DNA from: Amycolatopsis oliviviridis
Lineage (GTDB): Bacteria > Actinomycetota > Actinomycetes > Mycobacteriales > Pseudonocardiaceae
DNA: 64,000 nucleotides
NCBI RefSeq assembly: GCF_014654365.1
Contig: NZ_BNAY01000009.1
Span: forward strand, 1-64,000
Direction: 5' to 3'
The notes under the pieces were generated by a model that was given only the letters and a program-made list of their open reading frames with translations, made no database searches and was not told the DNA's origin. The translations under genes were made by a program, and so were the position numbers. Below, in pieces: positions 41,933 to 49,962 of the stretch (position 1 is the first letter of the stretch; each line of letters starts with the position of its first letter).

Positions 41933-42904
41933 ATGCGTGCGATCACAGTGTCCCGATTCGGCGACCCCAGTGTTCTCGAACAGGTCGAACTGCCCACTCC
42001 CGAACCCGGTGAGGGCGAGCTCCGCGTCGCGGTGACGGCGGCCGGAGTCGGCTGGCTGGACGCCCTCATCCGGCGGGGTGACGGTCCCGGGGTGTTCGAG
42101 GTCGAGCCGCCCTACGTGCCCGGCGGCGCCGTGGCGGGCACCGTCGACGCGGTGGGTGCCGGGGTCGACGAGGCCTGGCTGGGCGAGGTGGTCGTCACCA
42201 GCGCGACGGGCGGGTACGGCGGGGGATACGCGGACACGGTCGTCGCGCTGCCCGGCGAGACCTTCCCGGTTCCGGCGGGCCTCGATCCTCAGCACGCCCT
42301 GGCCCTGCTCAACGACGGCAGTACCGCGCTGGCCCTGCTGGAGAAGACCCCGGTCGCGGCGGGCGAGCGGATCCTGGTGGCGCCGGGCGTCGGCGGTCTC
42401 GGCAGCTTGCTGGTGCAGCTCGCCCGCGCGGCGGGCGCGACCGTCGTCGCGGCGGTCCGCGGCCACGAAAAGGCGGCGATCGCCAGGAAACTGGGGGCCG
42501 AGCCGGTCGACTACTCGGTCGCGGACTGGACCGGCGAGGTCCTCGCCCGCACCGGGGGTCACCGGCTGGACGTGGTCTTCGACGGTGTCGGCGGCGAACT
42601 GGGCGCGGCCTCACTGGCGCTGCTGAAGAACGGCGGCCGGTTCTCCGGCTACGGCATGTCCAGTGGCGCGGAAACCGTGATCGGCGACGCGGACCGGGCC
42701 CGCCTGTCCATTGTGGATATGGCGCAGCTGGTCGGCTTCTGGCCCGACAACCCGCGCCGGGTGCGGGAGGTGCTGCGGCAGGCGGCCGCCGGGACGCTGA
42801 CGCCCGTCATCGGCCGGACGTATCCCCTGTCCGAGGCGTCCGCCGCGCACTCGGACATCGAGGCGCGGCGGTACACCGGGAAGACCCTGCTGGTCGTGCC
42901 CTGA
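41933..42904 (+). CDS. NADPH:quinone oxidoreductase-family (zinc-type MDR) protein
   Basis: A 323-residue medium-chain reductase: GroES-like N-domain (VTAAGVGWLDALIRRG, PYVPGGAVAGTVDAVG) and a Rossmann domain with APGVGGLGSLLVQLARAAGA. It lacks the zinc-binding cysteines, as quinone oxidoreductases do. It probably reduces quinones or similar electrophiles with NADPH. Start equals the predicted transcript start of a SoxR-type promoter, so induction by redox-cycling compounds is expected. Confidence 0.9.
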   Translation: MRAITVSRFGDPSVLEQVELPTPEPGEGELRVAVTAAGVGWLDALIRRGDGPGVFEVEPPYVPGGAVAGTVDAVGAGVDEAWLGEVVVTSATGGYGGGYADTVVALPGETFPVPAGLDPQHALALLNDGSTALALLEKTPVAAGERILVAPGVGGLGSLLVQLARAAGATVVAAVRGHEKAAIARKLGAEPVDYSVADWTGEVLARTGGHRLDVVFDGVGGELGAASLALLKNGGRFSGYGMSSGAETVIGDADRARLSIVDMAQLVGFWPDNPRRVREVLRQAAAGTLTPVIGRTYPLSEASAAHSDIEARRYTGKTLLVVP

Positions 42905-42905
42905 A

Positions 42906-43448
42906 TCAGAACCGCAGCGGGACCGCGGGAAGGTTGGCGCCGATGACGTCCGAAACGGTCTGCAACGGCCCTGTCCCGGCGGTGTCCGGCACGGTGAGTG
43001 CCGTGTAGACGGGCCTGTCCACCACGAACCACGTCGCGGAGCCCTCACCCTCGACCTGCAGCCACTGGACGTTGTTGATCGTCCGCAGCTGCGAGGTCCG
43101 GGTGAGCTCCGGCGGCTTGCCGAGCCCGCAGCGCAGGACCACCGGGTCGCCGGTGCCCCAGCCGACCGTCGCCTCGGGAGCGGGATCGGCCAGCTTCCGC
43201 CGGACCAGTGTGTTCCCGGACGACGTGAGCTCGTGCGGGAGCGCGCCGATGAGCTTCGCACAATCGGGTGATCCCGACTGCGGCGCCGGGACCGGGACGA
43301 GCGGGAGCGGGCCGTCGGCGGCGGGCGCCTCGGATTCCGCGCCTCGGGTCAGCCCGAAGACGGCCACGCCCGCGACGAGCAGGACCGCCAGGCAGGCAGC
43401 CGCGATCAGCAGTGGTTTCGGGGGAGCACCGGTGTCCGTGTCAGCCAC
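42906..43448 (-). CDS. DUF3515 membrane-anchored protein
   Basis: A 180-residue protein with one N-terminal membrane helix (about 13-33), a Pro-rich linker and an extracytoplasmic DUF3515 domain (CAKLIGALPHEL, VVLRCGLGKPPEL, WFVVDRPVYTALTVPD). The two Cys in CAKLI and LRCGLG may pair. Conserved in actinobacteria between ddl and thiL; function unknown. Here ddl is not beside it. Confidence 0.88.
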   Translation of the reverse strand: MADTDTGAPPKPLLIAAACLAVLLVAGVAVFGLTRGAESEAPAADGPLPLVPVPAPQSGSPDCAKLIGALPHELTSSGNTLVRRKLADPAPEATVGWGTGDPVVLRCGLGKPPELTRTSQLRTINNVQWLQVEGEGSATWFVVDRPVYTALTVPDTAGTGPLQTVSDVIGANLPAVPLRF

Positions 43449-43467
43449 CCGACCACTACACCATCTC

Positions 43468-43701
43468 TTACAGATGCACGACCGGGCAGGTCAGCGTACG
43501 GGTGATGCCTTCCACGTTCTGCACCTTCGCGACCACGAGCTGGCCGAGCTGGTCGACGGTGTCCGCCGCGGCCTTGACGATGACGTCGTAGGGGCCGGTG
43601 ACATCCTCCGAACTGGTGACACCGGAGATGGTGGAGATCTCCGCGGCGACCGCGGCGGCTTTGCCGACCTCGGTCTGGATGAGGATGTATGCGTGGACCA
43701 C
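43468..43701 (-). CDS. Lrp/AsnC ligand-binding (RAM) domain protein without DNA-binding domain
   Basis: A 77-residue stand-alone RAM domain (VHAYILIQTEVGKA, VTGPYDVIVKAAADTVDQLGQLV). GTG 43701 has AAGGGG six bases upstream; a longer reading to 43749 has no site. Such solo domains assemble into amino-acid-binding oligomers or modulate full Lrp proteins. Common beside DUF3515 and thiL in actinobacteria. Confidence 0.9.
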   Translation of the reverse strand: MVHAYILIQTEVGKAAAVAAEISTISGVTSSEDVTGPYDVIVKAAADTVDQLGQLVVAKVQNVEGITRTLTCPVVHL

Positions 43702-43803
43702 GGCGCGCCCCTTCGTAAAAGTCGGCTCAAGGTAGGAACGTTGTAGCAACGTATCGCCAGCCCCGGGAAAAACCTAGGGCTTCCGACTATCGGTGATCGA
43801 CAT

Positions 43804-43815
43804 TTGTCCGGACAA
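43804..43815. promoter_or_regulatory. 12-bp perfect palindrome before thiL
   Basis: TTGTCCGGACAA in the divergent Lrp-like/thiL gap, ending 19 bases before the thiL GTG. It is a candidate operator for a dimeric regulator; no factor is identified. Confidence 0.35.
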
Positions 43816-43834
43816 GGGAAAGTGGAGGTGACGG

Positions 43835-44791
43835 GTGTCACCGAACGACGGCACGGTCGCCGGGACCGGTGAATTCCGGTTGATCGAAGCGGTGACGGCC
43901 GGCCGGAAACAGCCGGAGACGACACTGCTCGGACCGGGGGACGACGCGGCCGTCGTGGCCACCCCGGACGGCCGGACGGTGGCCACCACCGACGTCCTCG
44001 TGCAGGGCGTCCACTTCCGGCTCGACTGGTCCAGCGCCGAGCAGGTGGGGCGCAAGGCGGTCGCGGTGAACCTCACCGACATCGCCGCGATGGGGGCCCG
44101 CCCGACGTCCGTCCTAGTGGGATTCGCCTGCCCGTCGGACACCGAAACCTCGGTCGTCACCGAACTCACCCAGGGCATGTGGATCGAGGCCGAACGCGCG
44201 GGGATCGGGATCGTCGGCGGCGACATGGTCCGCGCCGACCAGATCGTGATCAGTGTCACCGCGCTCGGCGACCTCGGTGGCCGGGAACCGGTCACGCGAT
44301 CCGGCGCGCGCCCCGGCGACGTCGTCGCGGTCTGCGGACGGCTCGGCTGGGCGGCCGCCGGGCTCGCCGTGCTCGGGCGGGGTTTCCGCTCACCGGTCAG
44401 CGTGGTCAACGCGCAACGCTGCCCCGAACCGGACTACGAGGCGGGCATCCGCGCGGCCGACGGCGGTGCGACGTCGATGATCGACGTGTCCGACGGGCTC
44501 CTGTCCGATCTCGGCCACATCGCCACCGCTTCCGACGTCGGCATCGACATCCGGACGGCGGATCTCGACGTGTCGAGCAGGCTGACCGAGGTCGGCACCG
44601 CGCTCGGCGCCGACCCGCTGAAATGGGTGCTCACCGGCGGCGAGGACCACGCCTTCGCGGCCACCTTCCCCGCGTTCGCCGACCTGCCGGAGGGCTGGAC
44701 CGAGATCGGCGTCGTCACGATGCCGGATTCGGGCGTGACGGTGGACGGGAAGAAGTACGGGCACGACAGCGGCTGGCAGCACTGGCGCTAG
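43835..44791 (+). CDS. thiL: Thiamine-monophosphate kinase
   Basis: A 318-residue ThiL that phosphorylates thiamine monophosphate to the active diphosphate. Signatures are GPGDDAAVVATPDG, TDVLVQGVHF, GIVGGDMVRAD and SMIDVSDGLLSDLGHIA. GGAGG precedes the GTG. The gene meets the next one tail-to-tail, with both stop codons sharing CTAG at 44788-44791. Confidence 0.95.
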   Translation: MSPNDGTVAGTGEFRLIEAVTAGRKQPETTLLGPGDDAAVVATPDGRTVATTDVLVQGVHFRLDWSSAEQVGRKAVAVNLTDIAAMGARPTSVLVGFACPSDTETSVVTELTQGMWIEAERAGIGIVGGDMVRADQIVISVTALGDLGGREPVTRSGARPGDVVAVCGRLGWAAAGLAVLGRGFRSPVSVVNAQRCPEPDYEAGIRAADGGATSMIDVSDGLLSDLGHIATASDVGIDIRTADLDVSSRLTEVGTALGADPLKWVLTGGEDHAFAATFPAFADLPEGWTEIGVVTMPDSGVTVDGKKYGHDSGWQHWR

Positions 44792-45522
44792 CGCGTGGCC
44801 CACCAGGTCGACTGGGCGGCGACGGCGAAACCGAGGGATTCGTACAGCGGCCTGCCCGCTTTGGAGGCGGTGAGCGTGACCGGTGACCCGGCCAACGGGG
44901 CGAGGGAGCCGAGCATCACGGCCCGGCCCACGCCGCGAGAGCGGAAGGCCGGCGGCGTGCCGACCCAGTAGTGGCTGCCGAATCCGTCCTCCACGGCCGT
45001 GACGCACGCCCCGGCGATCTCGCCGTCGAGCCGCGCGACGAACACGGCGACACCCGGCTGCCCGAGCAGGGTCATGGGGAACATCTCACCCGCGCGGTAG
45101 GGCTCGAACCGGGTGAGTTCGAAGCCCGCGATCACCGCGCGTTCGGCCGCCCGGAGGTCCGCCTCCGCGTGCACCCGGACCACCTCCATCGCGGGTTCGG
45201 CGACGGGGGAGGGCGGGCGCAGCATGACCGGCATCTGCCAGCTGCGCAGGTCGCCGAGATGATTCAGATCGGTGGCGCTGAAGGGATCCTCGGCGTCCAC
45301 CGGCCCCTTCGCCCGCGCGGCCAGCTCGCTGATCTCCGCGAGCTCGCCGTCGGTGAGATCGGGTTCCTGGATCAGGACGCGCAGCCCCGCGCGTTCGTCA
45401 CCGGCGACGGCGAGGAAGCCGCGACGGCGGATCACTTCGTGGCCGCGGGACCGGCCGGTCGCGGCCCAGAACGCGGCGGAGTTGCGGGCCTGGCGCAGGG
45501 GCGCCTCGGCTTCGATCGACAT
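44788..45522 (-). CDS. GNAT-family N-acetyltransferase
   Basis: A 244-residue protein whose C-terminal half is a GNAT domain (AVFVARLDGEIAGACVTAV, then the acetyl-CoA loop PPAFRSRGVGRAVMLG and PLYESLGFAV). The N-terminal half (about 1-110) is a partner domain of unknown role, perhaps a degenerate second GNAT. ATG 45522 is used; upstream in-frame sequence runs into the divergent gene's region. Substrate unknown. Confidence 0.85.
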   Translation of the reverse strand: MSIEAEAPLRQARNSAAFWAATGRSRGHEVIRRRGFLAVAGDERAGLRVLIQEPDLTDGELAEISELAARAKGPVDAEDPFSATDLNHLGDLRSWQMPVMLRPPSPVAEPAMEVVRVHAEADLRAAERAVIAGFELTRFEPYRAGEMFPMTLLGQPGVAVFVARLDGEIAGACVTAVEDGFGSHYWVGTPPAFRSRGVGRAVMLGSLAPLAGSPVTLTASKAGRPLYESLGFAVAAQSTWWATR

Positions 45523-45633
45523 GATCGGAAACCTAAGCCGCGGGAAGGCCCCGGCGACAGTGCCGATCACGTCACATCCGCTTGGGCCAATTCTCCTTTC
45601 CCCGCGCCGAGGCCGATCGCTAATCTCGCGCTC

Positions 45634-46104
45634 ATGGACCTTCGCGTGCTGCCCTACGACCACCCCGACGCGGTGAAACTCCTGGCCGAAGCCCAGCTCG
45701 AGCTGGCCGCCCGGTACGGCAGTGAAGACGAGACGCCGATGGACGGGGCACAGTTCGCCGCGCCGCGGGGACTGTTCCTGGCCGCCTATCTCGACGACGT
45801 CCCGGTCGCGTGCGGCGCCTGGCGGGCGCACGACGGGCCCGACCCGTTGCTGCCCGGCGACGCCGAGATCAAGCGCATGTTCGTGATGGCCTCGGCGCGC
45901 GGCCGCGGTGTCGCGAGGGCGATCCTCGGCGACCTGGAGCGGACGGCCGCCGAAGCCGGACGGCTGCGTATGGTGCTGGAGACCGGTGACAAACAGCCGG
46001 AGGCCATCGCGCTGTACCTGTCGGCGGGTTACCGGGAAATGCCGGGATTCGGGTACTACAAGGACGAACCGGAGAGCATCTGCTTCGGCAAGTCGCTGGT
46101 TTAG
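45634..46104 (+). CDS. GNAT-family N-acetyltransferase
   Basis: A 156-residue single-domain GNAT (MFVMASARGRGVARAILGDLE as acetyl-CoA loop, IALYLSAGYREMPGFG at the end). TAATCT (45621-45626) lies seven bases before the ATG and there is no ribosome site, so the mRNA is probably leaderless. Eight bases separate it from the carbonic-anhydrase gene, with which it is likely co-transcribed. Substrate unknown. Confidence 0.88.
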   Translation: MDLRVLPYDHPDAVKLLAEAQLELAARYGSEDETPMDGAQFAAPRGLFLAAYLDDVPVACGAWRAHDGPDPLLPGDAEIKRMFVMASARGRGVARAILGDLERTAAEAGRLRMVLETGDKQPEAIALYLSAGYREMPGFGYYKDEPESICFGKSLV

Positions 46105-46112
46105 GAGAACGC

Positions 46113-46634
46113 ATGCCGATCTACGCCCTGGGCGACCTCGAACCGTCGATCCACCCCGACGCCTACGTCCACCCCGACGCGACGGTGATCGGCGACGTCC
46201 GCATCGCGGCGTTCGCCTCGGTGTGGCCGCAAACGGTGCTGCGCGGCGACCACGGGTACATCGAGATCGGCGAGCGGTCCAACGTCCAGGACGGCTGCGT
46301 GCTGCACTGCACCCGCAAGGAACCGACGGTGATCGGGAACTCCTCCGCCGTCGGGCATTCCGTGCACATCGAAGGCGCGCGGATCGGCCAGGGCTGCCTG
46401 ATCGCGTCGGGATCGGTGGTGCTGAACGGAACCGTCGTCGAGGACGGCGGGATGGTCGGCGCGGGCGCGGTTCTCTCCTATGGGTCCCATGTGGACAGTG
46501 GGCATATCGCGCTCGGCGTCCCGGCGAAGACGCGGCCCAATACGTCCTTCGGGCCCGACATGATCAAGCTCGTCGTCGACGGTTATGTCGAGCGTGCGGC
46601 CCTTTTCCGTAGGGAACTCCGGCGCCTGGACTAG
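46113..46634 (+). CDS. Gamma-class carbonic anhydrase-family protein
   Basis: A 173-residue left-handed beta-helix protein with hexapeptide repeats (VIGDVRIAAFASVWPQTVLRG, IEIGERSNVQDG). Metal-site histidines are in LHCT and VGHSVHIEG. Similar proteins (YrdA/PaaY/CaiE type) bind zinc or iron; some hydrate CO2 and others hydrolyse thioesters, so the exact reaction is open. Tail-to-tail overlap of 4 bp with the small membrane-protein gene. Confidence 0.9.
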   Translation: MPIYALGDLEPSIHPDAYVHPDATVIGDVRIAAFASVWPQTVLRGDHGYIEIGERSNVQDGCVLHCTRKEPTVIGNSSAVGHSVHIEGARIGQGCLIASGSVVLNGTVVEDGGMVGAGAVLSYGSHVDSGHIALGVPAKTRPNTSFGPDMIKLVVDGYVERAALFRRELRRLD

Positions 46635-46855
46635 GTCTTCTTCTGCTCGTCCGGCGGTTCCGTGTCCTCGGGCGGTCCCGATTCGACGTGATAGAAGGGC
46701 AGCCTGATCTTGAACGGGGCGCCCTTGCCGTTGTGCAACTGCTGACGCTGGGTCAGCCAGCCCGCGAGGAAGATCAGCAGGAGGATGCCGCCCGTCGCCA
46801 GCAGCGCGGGAACGGACATCCCGAGCAGACGGACGAAAAAGCTCTCGATAGGCAC
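46631..46855 (-). CDS. Small single-span membrane protein
   Basis: A 74-residue protein with one membrane helix (about 13-36, SVPALLATGGILLLIFLAGW) and a polar C-terminal tail rich in P, E and D. GTG 46855 has GTGAGGG upstream; longer readings up to 47053 add an unstructured Arg-rich stretch and are less likely. Unrecognised family; possibly actinomycete-specific. Confidence 0.6.
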   Translation of the reverse strand: MPIESFFVRLLGMSVPALLATGGILLLIFLAGWLTQRQQLHNGKGAPFKIRLPFYHVESGPPEDTEPPDEQKKT

Positions 46856-47179
46856 AGCCCAGCCCTCACCTGCCGACGAGTCCCGGGGCATCCCCACCAG
46901 CCGGTCAGGGTTGGTGTGCGGGTGGTGCGTGGTGGTGCTTTGGGCGTTCCGGCCCCGGGTGACCATAGGGAGGTCAGGCAGAACACCGCGTCTCGCAAAC
47001 CTGCTAGACCGGGCAGGCGGCCGGCGGGAGTTCGCGACGTCCGCCACCCTCACCCCGAGCGATGGCGCGAACGTCGTTCTCCGCTGAAGTCAGGATACGA
47101 CAAGTCGCGCTCGTTTGTGACGGGTGTCTCAGGCGGGTGGGAAAAGGGGTGCCGACCGGCCTGAGTAAGCTCGCTCGCC
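46856..47179. other. Gap between the small membrane protein and ung
   Basis: About 320 bp that must carry the divergent promoters. I see no conserved gene, strong hairpin or known operator in it. A longer start of the small membrane protein could cover its left part. Confidence 0.5.
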
Positions 47180-47857
47180 GTGACCGCACGACCGCTGCAG
47201 GACATCGTCGAAGCAGGCTGGGCGCAAGCCCTCGAACCGGTGGCGCCGCAGGTCGCCGCGATGGGGGAATTCCTCCGCGCGGAGATCGCCGCGGGCCGGA
47301 CCTATCTCCCGGCGGGGGAACATGTGCTGCGGGCCTTCCAGCAGCCGTTCCACGACGTGCGGGTGCTGATCGTCGGCCAGGACCCGTATCCGACGCCCGG
47401 CCACGCGGTCGGACTGAGTTTCTCGGTGGCGCCCGATGTCCGGCCGATCCCGAAGAGCCTGATCAACATCTACAAGGAGTACTGCGAGGACCTCGGGCAC
47501 CCGTTGCCGTCGAACGGCGATCTGACGCCGTGGGCCGACCAGGGGGTCCTGCTGCTCAACAGGGCGCTGACGGTGCAGCCGGGCAAATCGAACTCACACC
47601 AGGGCAAGGGCTGGGAAGACGTCACCGAGCAGGCCATCAAGGCCCTCGCCGCGCGGGACGAGCCGATGGTGGCGATCCTGTGGGGCCGCAACGCGCGGAA
47701 CCTGAAGCCGATGCTGGGGAAGGTGCCGTGCATCGAGTCGGCGCACCCGAGCCCGCTTTCGGCGCACTCCGGCTTCTTCGGCTCGCGGCCCTTCAGCCGG
47801 GCGAACCAGCTGCTCGCCGACCAGGGCGCCGGCCCCGTGGACTGGAAGCTCCCCTGA
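47180..47857 (+). CDS. ung: Uracil-DNA glycosylase, family 1
   Basis: A 225-residue UNG that removes uracil from DNA. Catalytic D68 in VGQDPYPTPGHAVGLSFS, the LLLNRALTV strand with Asn127, and H189 in AHPSPLSAHSGFFGSRPFSRAN are all present. GTG start at 47180 without a strong ribosome site. Conserved position between thiL and recG, and especially useful in a GC-rich genome. Confidence 0.97.
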   Translation: MTARPLQDIVEAGWAQALEPVAPQVAAMGEFLRAEIAAGRTYLPAGEHVLRAFQQPFHDVRVLIVGQDPYPTPGHAVGLSFSVAPDVRPIPKSLINIYKEYCEDLGHPLPSNGDLTPWADQGVLLLNRALTVQPGKSNSHQGKGWEDVTEQAIKALAARDEPMVAILWGRNARNLKPMLGKVPCIESAHPSPLSAHSGFFGSRPFSRANQLLADQGAGPVDWKLP

Positions 47858-47901
47858 CCCTCGCTCCACGCCCACGCAATTAGTCACCTACTTGCGGCAC
47901 C

Positions 47902-47958
47902 AGCGCGTGAAGGCCCCCTTCCCTCGGCTCAGCCGAGGGAAGGGGGCCTTCACGCGCT
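47902..47958. repeat. 57-bp perfect palindrome (28+1+28), GAAGG-CCC-CCTTC core
   Basis: Left arm 47902-47929 and right arm 47931-47958 are exact reverse complements around C47930. It is the intact form of the copies at 71-107 and 25949-26003. It lies between the convergent ung and rpmB genes. Confidence 0.95.
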
Positions 47959-48000
47959 TCGGAGGACGCTTGGCGTCACCTTCACAAGGCACGTGCCCAT

Positions 48001-48036
48001 AAAAAATGGCGGGTACTCCGGAGAGCACCCGCCATT
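48001..48036 (-). terminator. Intrinsic terminator of rpmB
   Basis: On the minus strand a 10-bp stem (48027-48036 with 48005-48014, aatggcgggt/acccgccatt), with an inner CTCCGGAG, is followed by a run of six T (48001-48006). It begins 16 bp past the rpmB stop. A classic Rho-independent form, rare in this GC-rich window. Confidence 0.88.
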
Positions 48037-48051
48037 CCCCAAAAACCCGGC

Positions 48052-48243
48052 TCAGCCGCGAACGACCTTGCCCGCCTTGATGCACGAGGTGCAGGCGTTC
48101 AGGCGCTTGCGCTGGGACAGACCGATCTTGGCGTGAACGGTCTGGATGTTCGGGTTCCACCGGCGGTTGGTACGCCGGTGGGAGTGCGAGACCGACTTGC
48201 CAAAGCCCGGTCCCTTGCCACAGACGTCGCACACGGCAGCCAC
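48052..48243 (-). CDS. rpmB: 50S ribosomal protein L28, zinc-ribbon (C+) form
   Basis: A 63-residue L28 (MAAVCDVCGKGPGFGKSVSH, HRRTNRRWNPNIQTV). It has two CxxC pairs (C5/C8 and C51/C54), so it is the zinc-binding form, as opposed to the Cys-free paralogues made under zinc starvation. Divergent from the DAK2 gene; the rpmB-DAK2-recG order is conserved in actinobacteria. I see no Zur-type palindrome upstream. Confidence 0.97.
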   Translation of the reverse strand: MAAVCDVCGKGPGFGKSVSHSHRRTNRRWNPNIQTVHAKIGLSQRKRLNACTSCIKAGKVVRG

Positions 48244-48374
48244 GTCGAACTCCTCTGGATCTGGGACGAAGAATGGTGCCCAGCACGCTGGGCAACTCGA
48301 CCATAGTAACCAGTGGCTCTGAGCCCTCCGGCACCGGGTCGATACCCTCGCTGGAACAGCTAGGAGGTTACGGG

Positions 48375-49958
48375 GTGCGGGTGCTCGACGTGGCGGCGGT
48401 GTCGGCTTGGTCGGCGGCCTGTGTGCACAGCCTGGCGGTGCTGCGGCCGGCGATCGACGGCATCAACGTCTACCCGGTCGCCGACTCCGACACCGGCTCC
48501 AACCTGCTGTTCACCATGACCGCGGCCCGTGACGCGCTGGCGGACGCCGAGCCCGCCACGACCGCCGAGGCGCTGGCGGTGTTCGCCAAGGGCGCGGTCG
48601 CGGCGGCCAAGGGCAACTCGGGTGTGATCATGTCGCAGGTCGTGCGCGGGATCGCCGAATCGGCGGCCGCCAGGGACCTCGACGGACCCGGTCTCGCGGA
48701 GGCCCTCGGCTGCGCGGACAGGGCCGCCACGGGCGCGGTGAGCCGTCCGGTGGCCGGGACCATCCTGACCGTGCTCCACACCGTCGCCGCGGCCGTCCGC
48801 GAAGCGACGGGGCCGCTCGAAGAGGTGGCCGCCACGGCCGCGAGCGTCGCCGCCGAAGCACTCGAAGAGACCCCTAAGCAGCTGCCCGTCCTGGCCGTGG
48901 CCGGGGTGGTCGACGCGGGCGCCCGCGGTCTGGTCGCGGTCCTCGACGCACTGTCCGGCGTGATCTCCGGCGGCGTCACCGAACCGGAGCATCCGCTCGA
49001 AGCGCATCACCATCACACGGTCGACGCGCCGACGGCGTGGGAGGTCATGTACCTGCTCGACGGCGTCGACGAAGGCAGCCTGCCCGCGTTGCGCAAGACC
49101 CTCAGCGGCCTCGGTGACAGTGTCACGGTGGCCGGGGACGGCGCCGGCGCGTACGCCGTCCACGTGCACTGCGCGGACATCGGCGCGGCGCTGGAGGCCG
49201 GGATCGAGCTCGGCCGTCCCCGCAAGGTCCGGGTCGAGCCGCTGATCACGCCCACTCCGGTCGAGGTCGGCGGCGGTATCGATCGTTCCGTGGTCGCCGT
49301 GGTCCACGGCGGGCAGCTGGCCGAACTCCTCCGCGCGGAGGGGGTCGCGGTGCTTTCGGTCCCGCAAGGGAGCGAGCCGACGGTCGAAGAGATGCTCGGC
49401 CTGATCAACGAGGCCGCCGGGCATCACGTCACCGTCCTCCCCGGCGGCCACCGGCTGACCGCGGCGGCGGACGCGGCGGCCGGGCACGCGATGGCCGCGG
49501 ACCGCGACGTCGTCGTCATCCCGTGCGTGTCACCGGTCCAGGTGCTCGCCGCGCTGGCCGTCCACGACAAGGACCGCCGCACCAACGACGACGTGGTCGC
49601 GATGGCGGAAGCGGCCGCCGCCACCAGGCGTGGCGAACTGCGGATCGCGCAGGAGGAGTCGCTAACCTGGGTGGGCCGGGCGCAGGCCGGTGACGTCGTC
49701 GGCCTGGTCGACGGCGAGGTCGTGCTGATCGAGCCCGCGCCTGCTTCGGAGACGAGCCTGGTCGAGGCGGCGGTCGGCGTGCTGAACCGGATGCTGGCCC
49801 TCGGCGGGGAACTGGTCACCGTGCTGACCGGTGCCGACGTCCCGGTCCGGCTCCCCGGCGAGCTGGCGGACCGGCTCCGCGTGGAACATCCTGAGGTCGA
49901 AGTGACGAGTTACGCCGGCGGCCAGTCCGACGCCGTGCTGCTGATGGGGGTGGAGTGA
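48375..49958 (+). CDS. DAK2-domain protein, fatty-acid kinase FakA-like
   Basis: A 527-residue protein: N-terminal DAK2 nucleotide-binding domain (INVYPVADSDTGSNLLFTM, AKGNSGVIMSQVVRG) and C-terminal FakA/DegV-associated domains (DRDVVVIPCVSPVQVLAAL). In Firmicutes FakA phosphorylates fatty acids bound to FakB. The same role here is inferred; no fakB is in the window. GTG 48375 has GGAGG seven bases upstream. Four bases before recG, so co-transcribed. Confidence 0.9.
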   Translation: MRVLDVAAVSAWSAACVHSLAVLRPAIDGINVYPVADSDTGSNLLFTMTAARDALADAEPATTAEALAVFAKGAVAAAKGNSGVIMSQVVRGIAESAAARDLDGPGLAEALGCADRAATGAVSRPVAGTILTVLHTVAAAVREATGPLEEVAATAASVAAEALEETPKQLPVLAVAGVVDAGARGLVAVLDALSGVISGGVTEPEHPLEAHHHHTVDAPTAWEVMYLLDGVDEGSLPALRKTLSGLGDSVTVAGDGAGAYAVHVHCADIGAALEAGIELGRPRKVRVEPLITPTPVEVGGGIDRSVVAVVHGGQLAELLRAEGVAVLSVPQGSEPTVEEMLGLINEAAGHHVTVLPGGHRLTAAADAAAGHAMAADRDVVVIPCVSPVQVLAALAVHDKDRRTNDDVVAMAEAAAATRRGELRIAQEESLTWVGRAQAGDVVGLVDGEVVLIEPAPASETSLVEAAVGVLNRMLALGGELVTVLTGADVPVRLPGELADRLRVEHPEVEVTSYAGGQSDAVLLMGVE

Positions 49959-49962
49959 CCGC

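Noticed and set aside
47888..48334. 148-codon minus frame running across rpmB into the palindrome
   Set aside because: It is out of frame with rpmB and ends in palindrome-encoded sequence; rpmB explains the locus.
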